From Armatimonadota bacterium (GTDB lineage Bacteria; Sysuimicrobiota; Sysuimicrobiia; Sysuimicrobiales; Humicultoraceae), in NCBI GenBank assembly GCA_031459715.1, contig JAVKIA010000017.1, forward strand, positions 1 through 53,878: a DNA stretch of 53,878 nt, in the 5' to 3' direction. Below are positions 24,520-32,716 of the stretch, one piece after another; the first letter of the stretch is position 1, and each line of letters begins with the position of its first letter. The notes under the pieces were generated by a model, which had not been told where the DNA came from, did not search any database, and saw only the letters and a list, made by a program, of their open reading frames with translations. Both the position numbers and the translations under genes were made by a program.

Positions 24520-25814
24520 GGATCGCCCACCGGTCTGAGATGATTGGATCTCAGATCCCGATTCGATGCGTGCTGATGCGGGGAGGCACCAGCAAGGCCG
24601 TCTTCCTCCGCGCCCGCGACCTGCCCTCCGATCCGGCCCGCCGGGATGCGGTGATCCTGGCGCTGTTCGGCAGCCCCGACCCCCGGCAGATCGACGGGCT
24701 GGGGGGCGCCGACATCCTCACCAGCAAGGTGGCTGTCATCGGCCCTCCCACACGCCCCGATGCCGACCTGGATTACACCTTTGGCCAGGTGAGCATCCGG
24801 GAGCCGGTGGTGGATTACGACATCAACTGCGGCAACATCTCGGCGGCGGTGGGGGTCTACGCGGTGGAGGAAGGGCTGGTGCACGTGCGGGAGCCGGTCA
24901 CGCCCGTGCGTGTGCACAACACCAACACGGGCAAGGTGTTCGTAGCGCACGTCCCCGTCCAGGACGGCTCTCCTGCGATAGAGGGGGAGTGCGTGGTGGA
25001 GGGTGTCCCGGGCAGCGGGGCCGAGATCGTCCTGGACTTCACCGGAACTGTGGGCGCATCTACCGGATCGCTCCTGCCCACCGGCCGGGTCCGCGATCGT
25101 CTGCCCGTCCCCGCCCTGGGGCGGACTGTGGAAGCCACCATCCTGGACGTGGCCAACCTCTGCGTCTTTGTAACCGCCGCAGACGTGGGTATGACAGGCC
25201 AGGAGGGCCCGGCCGAGTTCACCCCCGCGCACCTGCAGGCCCTGGTGGCGGTGAAAGAGGCGGCCGCGCACCTGGTGGGCCTCTCTCCTGAGGGGCTGGT
25301 CCCCCTGCCAGTGGCTGTGGCCCCGCCGGCCTCCTTCCGCACCATCGCCGGGGAGACGGTCGCTGCCGACCGCATCCACCTGCTGGCCCGCATGGCCGGG
25401 GGCCGCCCCCCGGTGCTGCACAAGGCCTATCCCGGCACTGCTGCTGCCTGCACCGCGGTGGCGGTGATGATGGCAGGCACGGTCCCGGCCGCTGTCGCCC
25501 GCACTCCCGCGGCGGACGGGACGGTCGTCATCGGGCACCCCAGCGGAGCGATGCTGGCGCGGGCCCGCCTGCGTCAGGGGGCGGGGTGGGTGGTGGAGCA
25601 GGCGGGGTACTCCCGCACCGCCCGTCGGTTGATGGAGGGGTACGCCTTCGTCCGCGCCGCCGTCCTGGCGGCGTCCCCGGCGCGGGCCTGGAGCTCCCCC
25701 GGCGGGGCGGGGGAGCCTGAGGCATCGCCCGGTGAGGCGGTCGCGGGGAGCGAAGGAGAAGCCTTCCCCTCGACCGAAACCATTCGGAAATTTTCCTCCG
25801 GGGAGGCAGGCTGA
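24516..25814 (+). CDS. PrpF-family isomerase (methylitaconate/aconitate-type tautomerase)
   Basis: A 432-residue member of the PrpF fold related to diaminopimelate epimerase; relatives isomerise 2-methylaconitate, 3-methylitaconate or 4-oxalomesaconate. Landmarks are MRGGTSKAVFL (21-31), Lys71 in ILTSKVAVIG and Cys105 in DYDINCGNISAAVG, candidate proton-transfer residues. The last 45 residues are a low-complexity Gly/Glu/Ser tail absent from typical members. The ATG overlaps the thiolase stop. PrpF usually accompanies AcnD in the methylcitrate cycle; here an aconitase-like LeuCD pair lies 15 kb upstream in the same direction, so it may act on that pathway's alkene intermediate (inference). 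Confidence 0.75.
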   Translation: MRIAHRSEMIGSQIPIRCVLMRGGTSKAVFLRARDLPSDPARRDAVILALFGSPDPRQIDGLGGADILTSKVAVIGPPTRPDADLDYTFGQVSIREPVVDYDINCGNISAAVGVYAVEEGLVHVREPVTPVRVHNTNTGKVFVAHVPVQDGSPAIEGECVVEGVPGSGAEIVLDFTGTVGASTGSLLPTGRVRDRLPVPALGRTVEATILDVANLCVFVTAADVGMTGQEGPAEFTPAHLQALVAVKEAAAHLVGLSPEGLVPLPVAVAPPASFRTIAGETVAADRIHLLARMAGGRPPVLHKAYPGTAAACTAVAVMMAGTVPAAVARTPAADGTVVIGHPSGAMLARARLRQGAGWVVEQAGYSRTARRLMEGYAFVRAAVLAASPARAWSSPGGAGEPEASPGEAVAGSEGEAFPSTETIRKFSSGEAG

Positions 25815-25831
25815 GCGCTGAGGAGGGGGCC

Positions 25832-27163
25832 ATGATCTGGGAGCCGCAGCTAGAGACTATGTCCCGTGCCGAGTTGGCGGCGCTGCAGCTGCAGCGGCTG
25901 CAGGCGCTGGTGCGCCGGGTCTACGAGCGTGTGCCCTTCTACCGCGCCCGCTTTGAGGAGGCGGGAGTGCGTCCGGAGCAGGTCCGCACCCTGGACGACC
26001 TGCGCCGGCTGCCCTTCACCCGCAAGAGCGACTTCCGGGACAACTACCCCTTTGGCCTCTTCGCTGTACCGCTCGGCCAGGTGGTGCGCGTGCACGCCTC
26101 CTCCGGGACGACCGGCAAACCCATCGTCGTCGGCTACACCGCCAACGACCTCCGGATCTGGGCGGCGGTCTGCGCCCGCTGCCTGGCTGCCAGCGGGGCG
26201 CAGCCCGGCGACATCTTCCAGAACGCCTATGGCTACGGGCTGTTCACCGGAGGCCTGGGTATGCACTACGGGGCGGAACTCATGGGCCTGGTGGTGCTGC
26301 CGGTCTCCGGCGGTAACACCGAGCGGCAGGTGATGCTGTTGCGTGACTTCGGCCCCAGGATCATCGCCTGCACCCCCTCCTATGCCCTGACCCTGGCCGA
26401 AGCATTAGCCGCTCAGGGAATCCGTCCGGGCACGCTGGCGCTGCGGTACGGCGTCCTGGGGGCGGAGCCCTGGACCGAGGCCATGCGCGACGAGATCGAG
26501 GCCAAGCTGGGAATCGCCGCGCTGAACATCTACGGGCTGAGTGAGGTGATCGGTCCGGGAGTGAGCAACGAGTGCGTGGAGGAGAAGAACGGGGCCCACG
26601 TCTTCGAGGACCACTTCCTGGTGGAGGTGATCGACCCGCAGACCGAAGAGCCGCTGCCCCCGGGCGAGGCCGGGGAGCTGGTCTTCACCACGCTGACCAA
26701 GGAGGCGCTCCCCGTCATCCGCTACCGCACCGGGGACATCGCCGCCCTGGATCCCACGCCCTGCCGCTGCGGGCGTACCTTCGTCCGCATGTCCCGCGTC
26801 ATCGGGCGGACGGACGACATGCTCATCATCCGCGGCATCAACGTCTATCCCTCTCAGGTGGAGGCAGCGCTGGTGGGCCTCCCGGAGCTCTCGCCGCACT
26901 ACCAGCTGGTGGTCACCCGGGAGCGCACGCTGGACGAGCTCGAGGTGAAGGTGGAGGTGAACGAGGTGTTTGCCAAGCAGCTGGGTGGGAGCTTCAGCAG
27001 CGAGGAGGCACCGGTGGCGGAGCTGTCCCTGCGCTGCCAGCAGAAGCTGCTGGGCGTGCTGGGGATCACCGCCCGGGTGACCCTGGCTCCTCCGGGCACC
27101 CTGCCGCGCAGCGAGGGGGGCAAACTGCGCCGGGTCGACGACCGCCGTCGGGTCTACGCTTAG
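25832..27163 (+). CDS. paaK: Phenylacetate-CoA ligase (PaaK family), copy 2
   Basis: The 443-residue AMP-forming ligase is a clear paralogue of the one at 8253 (shared NAYGYGLFTGGLG, CTPSYAL, GAEPWTEAMR, YGLSEVIGPG). The ATP loop SSGTTGKPIVVGYT retains the usual Lys, whereas copy 1 has Thr-Ala there. YRTGDIAALDP and GRTDDMLIIRGINVYP follow. GAGGAGGGGG precedes the ATG. A thioesterase gene abuts its stop and a Liv-type importer follows, suggesting uptake and activation of an arylacetate. Confidence 0.88.
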   Translation: MIWEPQLETMSRAELAALQLQRLQALVRRVYERVPFYRARFEEAGVRPEQVRTLDDLRRLPFTRKSDFRDNYPFGLFAVPLGQVVRVHASSGTTGKPIVVGYTANDLRIWAAVCARCLAASGAQPGDIFQNAYGYGLFTGGLGMHYGAELMGLVVLPVSGGNTERQVMLLRDFGPRIIACTPSYALTLAEALAAQGIRPGTLALRYGVLGAEPWTEAMRDEIEAKLGIAALNIYGLSEVIGPGVSNECVEEKNGAHVFEDHFLVEVIDPQTEEPLPPGEAGELVFTTLTKEALPVIRYRTGDIAALDPTPCRCGRTFVRMSRVIGRTDDMLIIRGINVYPSQVEAALVGLPELSPHYQLVVTRERTLDELEVKVEVNEVFAKQLGGSFSSEEAPVAELSLRCQQKLLGVLGITARVTLAPPGTLPRSEGGKLRRVDDRRRVYA

Positions 27164-27574
27164 ATGCGCGCCGGACTGAAGCCGGGGGCGGTGGCGCAGG
27201 TGGACGTGGTGGTCACCCTGGAGATGGTGGCGGAGTTTGAGGATCTCGGGCTGGTCCATCCCGTCTACTCCACCTGGGCCATGGTGCGGCATATGGAACA
27301 GGCCAGCCGCAGGCTCCTCCTCCCGTACCTGGAGCCGGAGGAGGAGGCGGTGGGCTACGCGGTGAGTGTCACCCACCTGGCGCCCACGGCGGTGGGGATG
27401 CGCGTGACGGTGACCGCGCGCCTGGAGCAGATTGAGGGGAACCGGGTCGTCTGCGCGGTGGAGGCTCATAACGGGTTGACCCGGATCGGGGAGGGTACGC
27501 ACACGCAGGTGGTCTTGCCCAAGAGTCGGCTGCAGGCCCGAATCGCGCAACTGGTCAATCGAAGGCAACCCTGA
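27164..27574 (+). CDS. FlK-type hot-dog thioesterase
   Basis: A 136-residue hot-dog protein resembling fluoroacetyl-CoA thioesterase FlK. Thr37, Glu45 and His71 fall at a constant offset from the FlK catalytic residues Thr42, Glu50 and His76, and HLAPTAVGMRVTVTARL is the family core strand. Its ATG directly follows the stop of PaaK copy 2. In this position it probably releases CoA from stalled or misactivated acyl-CoA esters, as PaaI does in phenylacetate catabolism. Fluoroacetate resistance itself is not implied. Confidence 0.75.
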   Translation: MRAGLKPGAVAQVDVVVTLEMVAEFEDLGLVHPVYSTWAMVRHMEQASRRLLLPYLEPEEEAVGYAVSVTHLAPTAVGMRVTVTARLEQIEGNRVVCAVEAHNGLTRIGEGTHTQVVLPKSRLQARIAQLVNRRQP

Positions 27575-27591
27575 CGGGGAGGTGGCGCAGG

Positions 27592-28866
27592 ATGAGTCGA
27601 CGGATGTGCGGTAGTGCAGAGGCGGCAGAGCCCCGGCTTCGCCGCCGCAGGAGCAGGTTTCTGGCCCGACTCCTGCTGGCGGCGGTGATCCCTGTGCTGC
27701 TGGCGGCATTCCCTTCAAGCAGCACAGCCTCGCATATATACAAGATCGGGTTCATCGCCTCCATCACCGGGCCCGGCGCCAGCCTGGGCGAGCCGGAGCG
27801 GGACGTGGCGCGGCTGCTGCAGGACCAACTGACCTCAGCCCGGGGGGTGGTCGGCCCGGACCGCGTGAGGCACGCCGTAGAAATCCTCATCTTTGACGAT
27901 CAGAGCCGGGCCGATACCGCAGCCAGCCTGGCCCGCCGGCTGATCAACGAGGAAAAGGTCGTCCTCCTGGTCGCCGGCACGCTCAGTGGACCCAGCCTGG
28001 CCATGGTGCCCATCGCCACGGAAGGTCGGACCCCCATGATCTCCATGGCCTCGGCCCGGGCTATCATCGAGGACCCGCAGACCAAGCGCGCCCGCCCCTG
28101 GATCTTCAAGCCGGTGCCGGAGAACCTCCACTCGGCCCAGAAGCAGGCCGAGTATCTGAAGGCCATCGGGGCGACCAGCGTCTGCCACCTGTACGAGAAC
28201 ACCGCCTACGGGCAGGACACCTTTGCCAGCGCCGGAGCCATCTTCCCCGCGGCCGGCATCACCATCGTCTACGGTGACGCCTTCGATCGCACCGCCACCG
28301 AGTTCCCGCAGGTGGCACGGGTGCGCGCCAGCGGCTGCCGGGCGGTGGTCATCGGCTCCATCCCCCCTGCGGCCTCGGTGATCAACGTGGCCGTGCGGGA
28401 GCGGGCGGCTCAGGTGCGCATAGTCCATGGCCATGGAGCCTGCAGCCCCGACCTGATCAAGACGGCGGGTGCGGCCGCCGAGCGCACGGTGATGCCCTGC
28501 GGCAAAATCCTGGTGGCCGACCAGTTGCCCGCCGGCGACCCGGTGAAGACGCTAAACCTGAAGTTCATCAGCGACTTCAGGCGCTTCACCGGCGGCAGGG
28601 AGATCAGCACCTTCGCCGGGCACGCCTTTGACTCGCTGCAGTGGGCCCTGATCGCCCTGCGCAACCTTCCGGACGGCCTCTCGCTGGAGCGGCAGCGCGA
28701 CGCCGCCAGGGAGGCGCTGGAAACCAAGGTAAAGCGCTGGGCCGGGACCCACGGCTTCTACACCCTCAGCCCGGAGGACCACCTGGGATGGAAGGCCGAG
28801 GAGTTTGCCTTCGTCACGGTGCAGGGAGGGAAGTTCCTCATCCTGCCGCGTGACCAGTGGAAGTAG
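27592..28866 (+). CDS. livK: Branched-chain/aromatic-acid ABC transporter substrate-binding protein (LivK type)
   Basis: The 424-residue periplasmic-binding protein type 1 begins with a long basic n-region (RRRRSRF), a hydrophobic segment (ARLLLAAVIPVLLAAF, about 29-44) and a cleavage region near SSTAS, after which the mature domain starts YKIGFIASITGPGASLGEPE. That start is typical of LivK/HbaE-like proteins. GGGGAGGTGG lies ahead of the ATG. It is the first gene of a complete livKHMGF-type set; association with PaaK and thioesterase genes points to an aromatic acid rather than branched-chain amino acids (inference). Confidence 0.83.
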   Translation: MSRRMCGSAEAAEPRLRRRRSRFLARLLLAAVIPVLLAAFPSSSTASHIYKIGFIASITGPGASLGEPERDVARLLQDQLTSARGVVGPDRVRHAVEILIFDDQSRADTAASLARRLINEEKVVLLVAGTLSGPSLAMVPIATEGRTPMISMASARAIIEDPQTKRARPWIFKPVPENLHSAQKQAEYLKAIGATSVCHLYENTAYGQDTFASAGAIFPAAGITIVYGDAFDRTATEFPQVARVRASGCRAVVIGSIPPAASVINVAVRERAAQVRIVHGHGACSPDLIKTAGAAAERTVMPCGKILVADQLPAGDPVKTLNLKFISDFRRFTGGREISTFAGHAFDSLQWALIALRNLPDGLSLERQRDAAREALETKVKRWAGTHGFYTLSPEDHLGWKAEEFAFVTVQGGKFLILPRDQWK

Positions 28867-28899
28867 CCCGCCAGGCGGATCCTGAGAGGCGCACGGCAC

Positions 28900-29997
28900 G
28901 TGCGGCGGGTGGGGAGCGGCGGTCCCCACCCGCCGCCTGAGGAGGCTGTCCGCACGGCGACGGAACAGGCCATCGGGGTCAGACAGGTTTCTTCCCCCCG
29001 CCGCAGCCTGCCTGCGGGGCAATGGCTGGGCGGCGTCCTCGTCCTGCTGGTGATCGGTCTGGTCCTGTGGGGCCGCCGCCACGGCTTCGGTCTGGCGGAC
29101 TACCTGCAGTTCCTGGTGGACGGGCTGCAGGCCGGCGCCATCTACACGCTGGTGGCGCTGGGGTTCGTGGTGGTGCACCGGGTCACCGGCATCATCAACT
29201 TTGCCCAGGGGGCGTTTGTCATGCTGGGCCCGATGGTCACCATCACCATCTACGGGCGGGGCTGGCCCCTGCCGCCCGCCGTACGGCTACTCCTGGCGGC
29301 TGGGCTGGCGGCCGGGCTCACCGCCGTCGTGGGGGTGGCGGTCTACCGGCTGGCCGTACATCCGGCACGGGGGGCGTCCCTGCTCACGCGGATCATGATC
29401 ACAGTGGGGGCCTACGTGGCCCTGCAGGGAGTGGCTCTGCTCCTGTGGGGACCGCGCTCCTACGTCCTGCCCGCCTTCAGCACGCTGCAGATGGCCGACC
29501 GCACCTTCCTGGTCGGCGATGTGCTCTTCAAGGCGCAGAGCCTGTGGATCTGGGTGACGGCCGGGGTGACGCTGGCTCTCCTGGCGCTCTTTTTCGAGCG
29601 GACCATACTGGGCAAGGCGATGCGGGCCTGCGCGGCCGACCGGCTGGCGGCGCGCCTGGTCGGCGTCCGCGTGGACACCATGGCAACTGTGGCCTTCGGG
29701 CTGGCCGCCGTGCTGGGGGCGGTTGCCGGGATCGTCGTCGGCCCGCTGACGCGGCCGGCGTACGACATGGGGCTGGAGATCGGCCTGAAGGGATTCGTCG
29801 CTGCGGTGATGGGGGGGCTGGTCAGTTTCCAGGGAGCCGTGGCCGGAGCGCTGCTCCTGGGAGTGCTGGAGACCCTGTGGGCCGGGGTGACGCTGGCAGG
29901 CTTCAAGGACCTCTTTGCCTTCGTGGTGCTCATCCTGGTGTTGCTGGTCAGGCCCCACGGCGTCGCCGGTGGTGAGGAGGAGGTGGGAGGCTCGTGA
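28900..29997 (+). CDS. livH: Liv-type ABC transporter permease (LivH family)
   Basis: The 365-residue polytopic permease has the LivH landmarks GLQAGAIYTLVALGFVVV, INFAQGAFVMLG and GLEIGLKGFVAAVMGGL. About 40 mostly polar residues precede the first transmembrane segment (about 43-58), so the true start may lie downstream of the GTG used here. The end overlaps livM by four bases. Confidence 0.83.
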   Translation: MRRVGSGGPHPPPEEAVRTATEQAIGVRQVSSPRRSLPAGQWLGGVLVLLVIGLVLWGRRHGFGLADYLQFLVDGLQAGAIYTLVALGFVVVHRVTGIINFAQGAFVMLGPMVTITIYGRGWPLPPAVRLLLAAGLAAGLTAVVGVAVYRLAVHPARGASLLTRIMITVGAYVALQGVALLLWGPRSYVLPAFSTLQMADRTFLVGDVLFKAQSLWIWVTAGVTLALLALFFERTILGKAMRACAADRLAARLVGVRVDTMATVAFGLAAVLGAVAGIVVGPLTRPAYDMGLEIGLKGFVAAVMGGLVSFQGAVAGALLLGVLETLWAGVTLAGFKDLFAFVVLILVLLVRPHGVAGGEEEVGGS

Positions 29998-31103
29998 GGC
30001 GCCTCTCAGGGAACGCGGCGGTCTTTGTCCTGTCGGCTGCGCTCGTGGGGGCCATCGGCTGGCTGGAAGGCACCCGCCCCGGCGGGCTCTCCCTCCCCAG
30101 GCTCACTGCGGGGCTGGTCACCCTGGACCTGCTGATCCGTGCCGGGGTGTTCACCATCATCCTGGTCGGGCTCAACCTGCTCATGGGCTACGCCGGTCAG
30201 GTCTCGTTGGGCCAGGCGGCCTTCTACGGCATGGGAGCCTTCTTCTCGGCCATCTTCACGGTGAAAGCGCGCCAGGTAGGGATACCCCTGACCCTGTCGG
30301 GTGCGTGGTGGTGGCCCTGGGTCGTGATGGGGCTGGGCGCTGCCCTGGTGGGCGGGTTCGCCTACCTCATCGGCTGGGTGATCCTGCGCCTGCGCGGACA
30401 CTATCTGGCCATGGCCACGCTGGGACTGGGGGTTGCTGTCTTCATCATCCTGCGGGAAAATCTGGGCCTGTCGCGTCTGGACCTTACGGGCGGGTTCGAC
30501 GGCGTGGTGGGCATCCCGCGCCTGCGTGTGGGCACCTATCCCCTTTGGCCTTTGCACCGCTACTTTTTCCTGGTCTGGTCCTTTGCCCTGGCTGCGGTGG
30601 CGCTGGGGCTGAACATCGTGGATTCCCGTCTGGGCCGGGCGCTGCGGGCGATCCACCACAGTCAGGTGGCGGCGGAGACACTGGGGGTGAATGTTCCCCG
30701 ATACAAGGCGCAGATCTTCGCAACCAGCGCCGCGCTGGCGGCGCTGGCCGGCAGCCTTTACGCCCACTTCCAGGCAGCGGTGGTCCCGGCCACCTTTGGC
30801 TTCGTCCCCTCGCTGGAACTGGTGCTGATGTCGGCGGTAGGGGGGATGGCCAGCATCTGGGGAGCGCCGTTGGGGGCACTGGCCATCCTCCTCCTGGAGG
30901 AGCTGCTGCGTACCCGCCTGCGCCTCCTCCTGCCCGGGACGGGAGGCGAGCTCGAGGCAGTGGCCTTCGGGCTGCTCTTGATCCTGGTGTTGCTCTTCTG
31001 GCCCCGAGGCCTGGCCGGCCGTGCCTCCGGTCCCCTGCGCCGTCCCATCCCGACCGGGGGAGCGGGGCAGTCGGTGCGGCCCGCGGGAGTTCCCAGGGCA
31101 TGA
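29994..31103 (+). CDS. livM: Liv-type ABC transporter permease (LivM family)
   Basis: The 369-residue permease has the LivM hallmarks LNLLMGYAGQVSLGQAAFYGMGAF and LGRALRAIHHSQVAAETLGVNVPRYK (split here across the coupling loop) and eight to ten hydrophobic segments. GTG start in a GTGA overlap with livH; the stop overlaps livG (ATGA). It forms the heterodimeric pore with LivH. Confidence 0.85.
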   Translation: MRRLSGNAAVFVLSAALVGAIGWLEGTRPGGLSLPRLTAGLVTLDLLIRAGVFTIILVGLNLLMGYAGQVSLGQAAFYGMGAFFSAIFTVKARQVGIPLTLSGAWWWPWVVMGLGAALVGGFAYLIGWVILRLRGHYLAMATLGLGVAVFIILRENLGLSRLDLTGGFDGVVGIPRLRVGTYPLWPLHRYFFLVWSFALAAVALGLNIVDSRLGRALRAIHHSQVAAETLGVNVPRYKAQIFATSAALAALAGSLYAHFQAAVVPATFGFVPSLELVLMSAVGGMASIWGAPLGALAILLLEELLRTRLRLLLPGTGGELEAVAFGLLLILVLLFWPRGLAGRASGPLRRPIPTGGAGQSVRPAGVPRA

Positions 31104-31882
31104 CCGTACCCCTGCTGGAGATTAGGCGGATCACCAAGGCCTTCGACGGTCTGGTGGCGCTGCAGGATGTCTCGCTGGCGGTGTGGCCGGGGCAGATCAA
31201 GGGCCTGATTGGGCCCAACGGCGCCGGCAAGACCACGCTGTTCAATCTCATCACAGGGCTCATCCCACCCCTGGGAGGCGACATCCTGTTTCGCGGGCGA
31301 TCCATCGTCGGGCTCCCGCCGTACCGCATCGCCGACCTGGGCATCGCCAGGACGTTCCAGAACGTGCAGCTCTTCGTGGGAATGACGGTCCTGGAAAACG
31401 TCCTGGTGGGGTTTCACCGGCACATGCGCGGGGGGCTGCTGGACGCGGCGTTCCGCTCCAGGCGGATGCGGCACGAGGAGCGGGAGGTGCGCGACCGGGC
31501 CCTGCTGCTGCTGGAGGAGTTCGACCTGCTGCGCTGGGCCCATGAGCCGGTGGAGAGCCTCCCCTTCGGGCTGCAGCGGGTGGTGGAGGTAGCCCGGGCA
31601 GTGGCGGCGGCGCCCAGCCTGGTCCTGCTGGACGAGCCCGGGGCGGGGCTCGGCGGCGCGGAGAAAGTCCGCCTGACCCAGGCGATCCGCAACTTCTGCC
31701 GGGACGGGGTCACCGTCTTTCTGGTGGAGCATGACATGGAGCTGATGATGGGACTGGCCGACGAGGTGGCGGTGCTGGACCAGACCGTGCTCATTGCCGA
31801 GGGTCCCCCGGCGGTCATCCAGAATCACCCGGCAGTGATCGCCGCCTACCTGGGGGAGGCGGAACCGACCGATGCCCCTTGA
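31100..31882 (+). CDS. livG: Liv-type ABC transporter ATP-binding protein (LivG family)
   Basis: ABC ATPase of 260 residues: Walker A GPNGAGKTT, LivG-specific GIARTFQNVQLFVGMTVLENV, Walker B LVLLDEPGAGLG and switch His in VEHDMELMMG. The signature loop reads LPFGLQR instead of LSGGQ, a usual type of deviation in LivG proteins. It overlaps livF by 11 bases. Confidence 0.87.
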   Translation: MTVPLLEIRRITKAFDGLVALQDVSLAVWPGQIKGLIGPNGAGKTTLFNLITGLIPPLGGDILFRGRSIVGLPPYRIADLGIARTFQNVQLFVGMTVLENVLVGFHRHMRGGLLDAAFRSRRMRHEEREVRDRALLLLEEFDLLRWAHEPVESLPFGLQRVVEVARAVAAAPSLVLLDEPGAGLGGAEKVRLTQAIRNFCRDGVTVFLVEHDMELMMGLADEVAVLDQTVLIAEGPPAVIQNHPAVIAAYLGEAEPTDAP

Positions 31883-32606
31883 GGTTCGGGACCTGGAGGC
31901 CGGATACGGCTACCTGCAGGTGCTGCGCGGGATCTCCCTGGACATCCGCCCGGGGGAGATCGCCGCGGTCATCGGCGCCAACGGCGCGGGCAAGACCACC
32001 CTGCTGCGCACGCTCTCCGGCCTGCTGCGTCCGGCCAGGGGGAGGGTGATCTTCGACGGTCGCGACATCACCGGCTGGCCCCCCGAGCAGATCGCGGCCC
32101 TGGGTCTGGTCCATATCCCCGAGCGCCGCCACCTCTTCGGACCCCTGCCCGTCGAGGACAACCTCCTGCTGGGCGGGTACCTGCGCCTGCGCCGCGAGTC
32201 GCGGGCCGCCATCCGCGATGACCTGCAGCGCGTCTACACGCTCTTCCCCCGGCTGAGGGAGCGGCGGCGGCAGCGTGCTGCCACCCTCAGCGGCGGGGAG
32301 CAGCAGATGCTGGCCATCGGCCGGGGGCTGATGGCCCGGCCGCGCCTGTTGATGCTCGACGAGCCCTCCCTGGGCCTGGCCCCGCTGCTGGTGCGCGAGC
32401 TCTTCCGGGTGATCGTGGAGCTTCGGGCGCAAGGACAGACTATCCTCCTGGTGGAACAGAACGCCCGGCAGGCGCTGCAGGTTGCCGATGCAGCCTACGT
32501 AATGGAGACCGGCCGGATAGCCCTGCGTGGTCCGGGCCGCGACCTGTTGACGTCGCCGGTGGTGCAGGCCGCCTACCTGGGACGCAGCGTGGCTACGGGG
32601 CGCTGA
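31872..32606 (+). CDS. livF: Liv-type ABC transporter ATP-binding protein (LivF family)
   Basis: The 244-residue ABC ATPase has Walker A GANGAGKTT, LivF-specific HIPERRHLFGPLPVEDNL, signature LSGGEQQMLAIGR and Walker B LLMLDEPSLGLAP. It completes the importer and is the last gene of the 31-kb co-directional catabolic run; a 110-base gap follows. Confidence 0.88.
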   Translation: MPLEVRDLEAGYGYLQVLRGISLDIRPGEIAAVIGANGAGKTTLLRTLSGLLRPARGRVIFDGRDITGWPPEQIAALGLVHIPERRHLFGPLPVEDNLLLGGYLRLRRESRAAIRDDLQRVYTLFPRLRERRRQRAATLSGGEQQMLAIGRGLMARPRLLMLDEPSLGLAPLLVRELFRVIVELRAQGQTILLVEQNARQALQVADAAYVMETGRIALRGPGRDLLTSPVVQAAYLGRSVATGR

Positions 32607-32716
32607 GCCATGCCGGCGTAGCCCGGCGCGGCCTCGCCTGGCGGCCACAGGCCTGAAACGTCCGCATCCTGGGCAGAGATGCCACCAGGATACCCGACGC
32701 AGCAGGGGAGGAGTGC

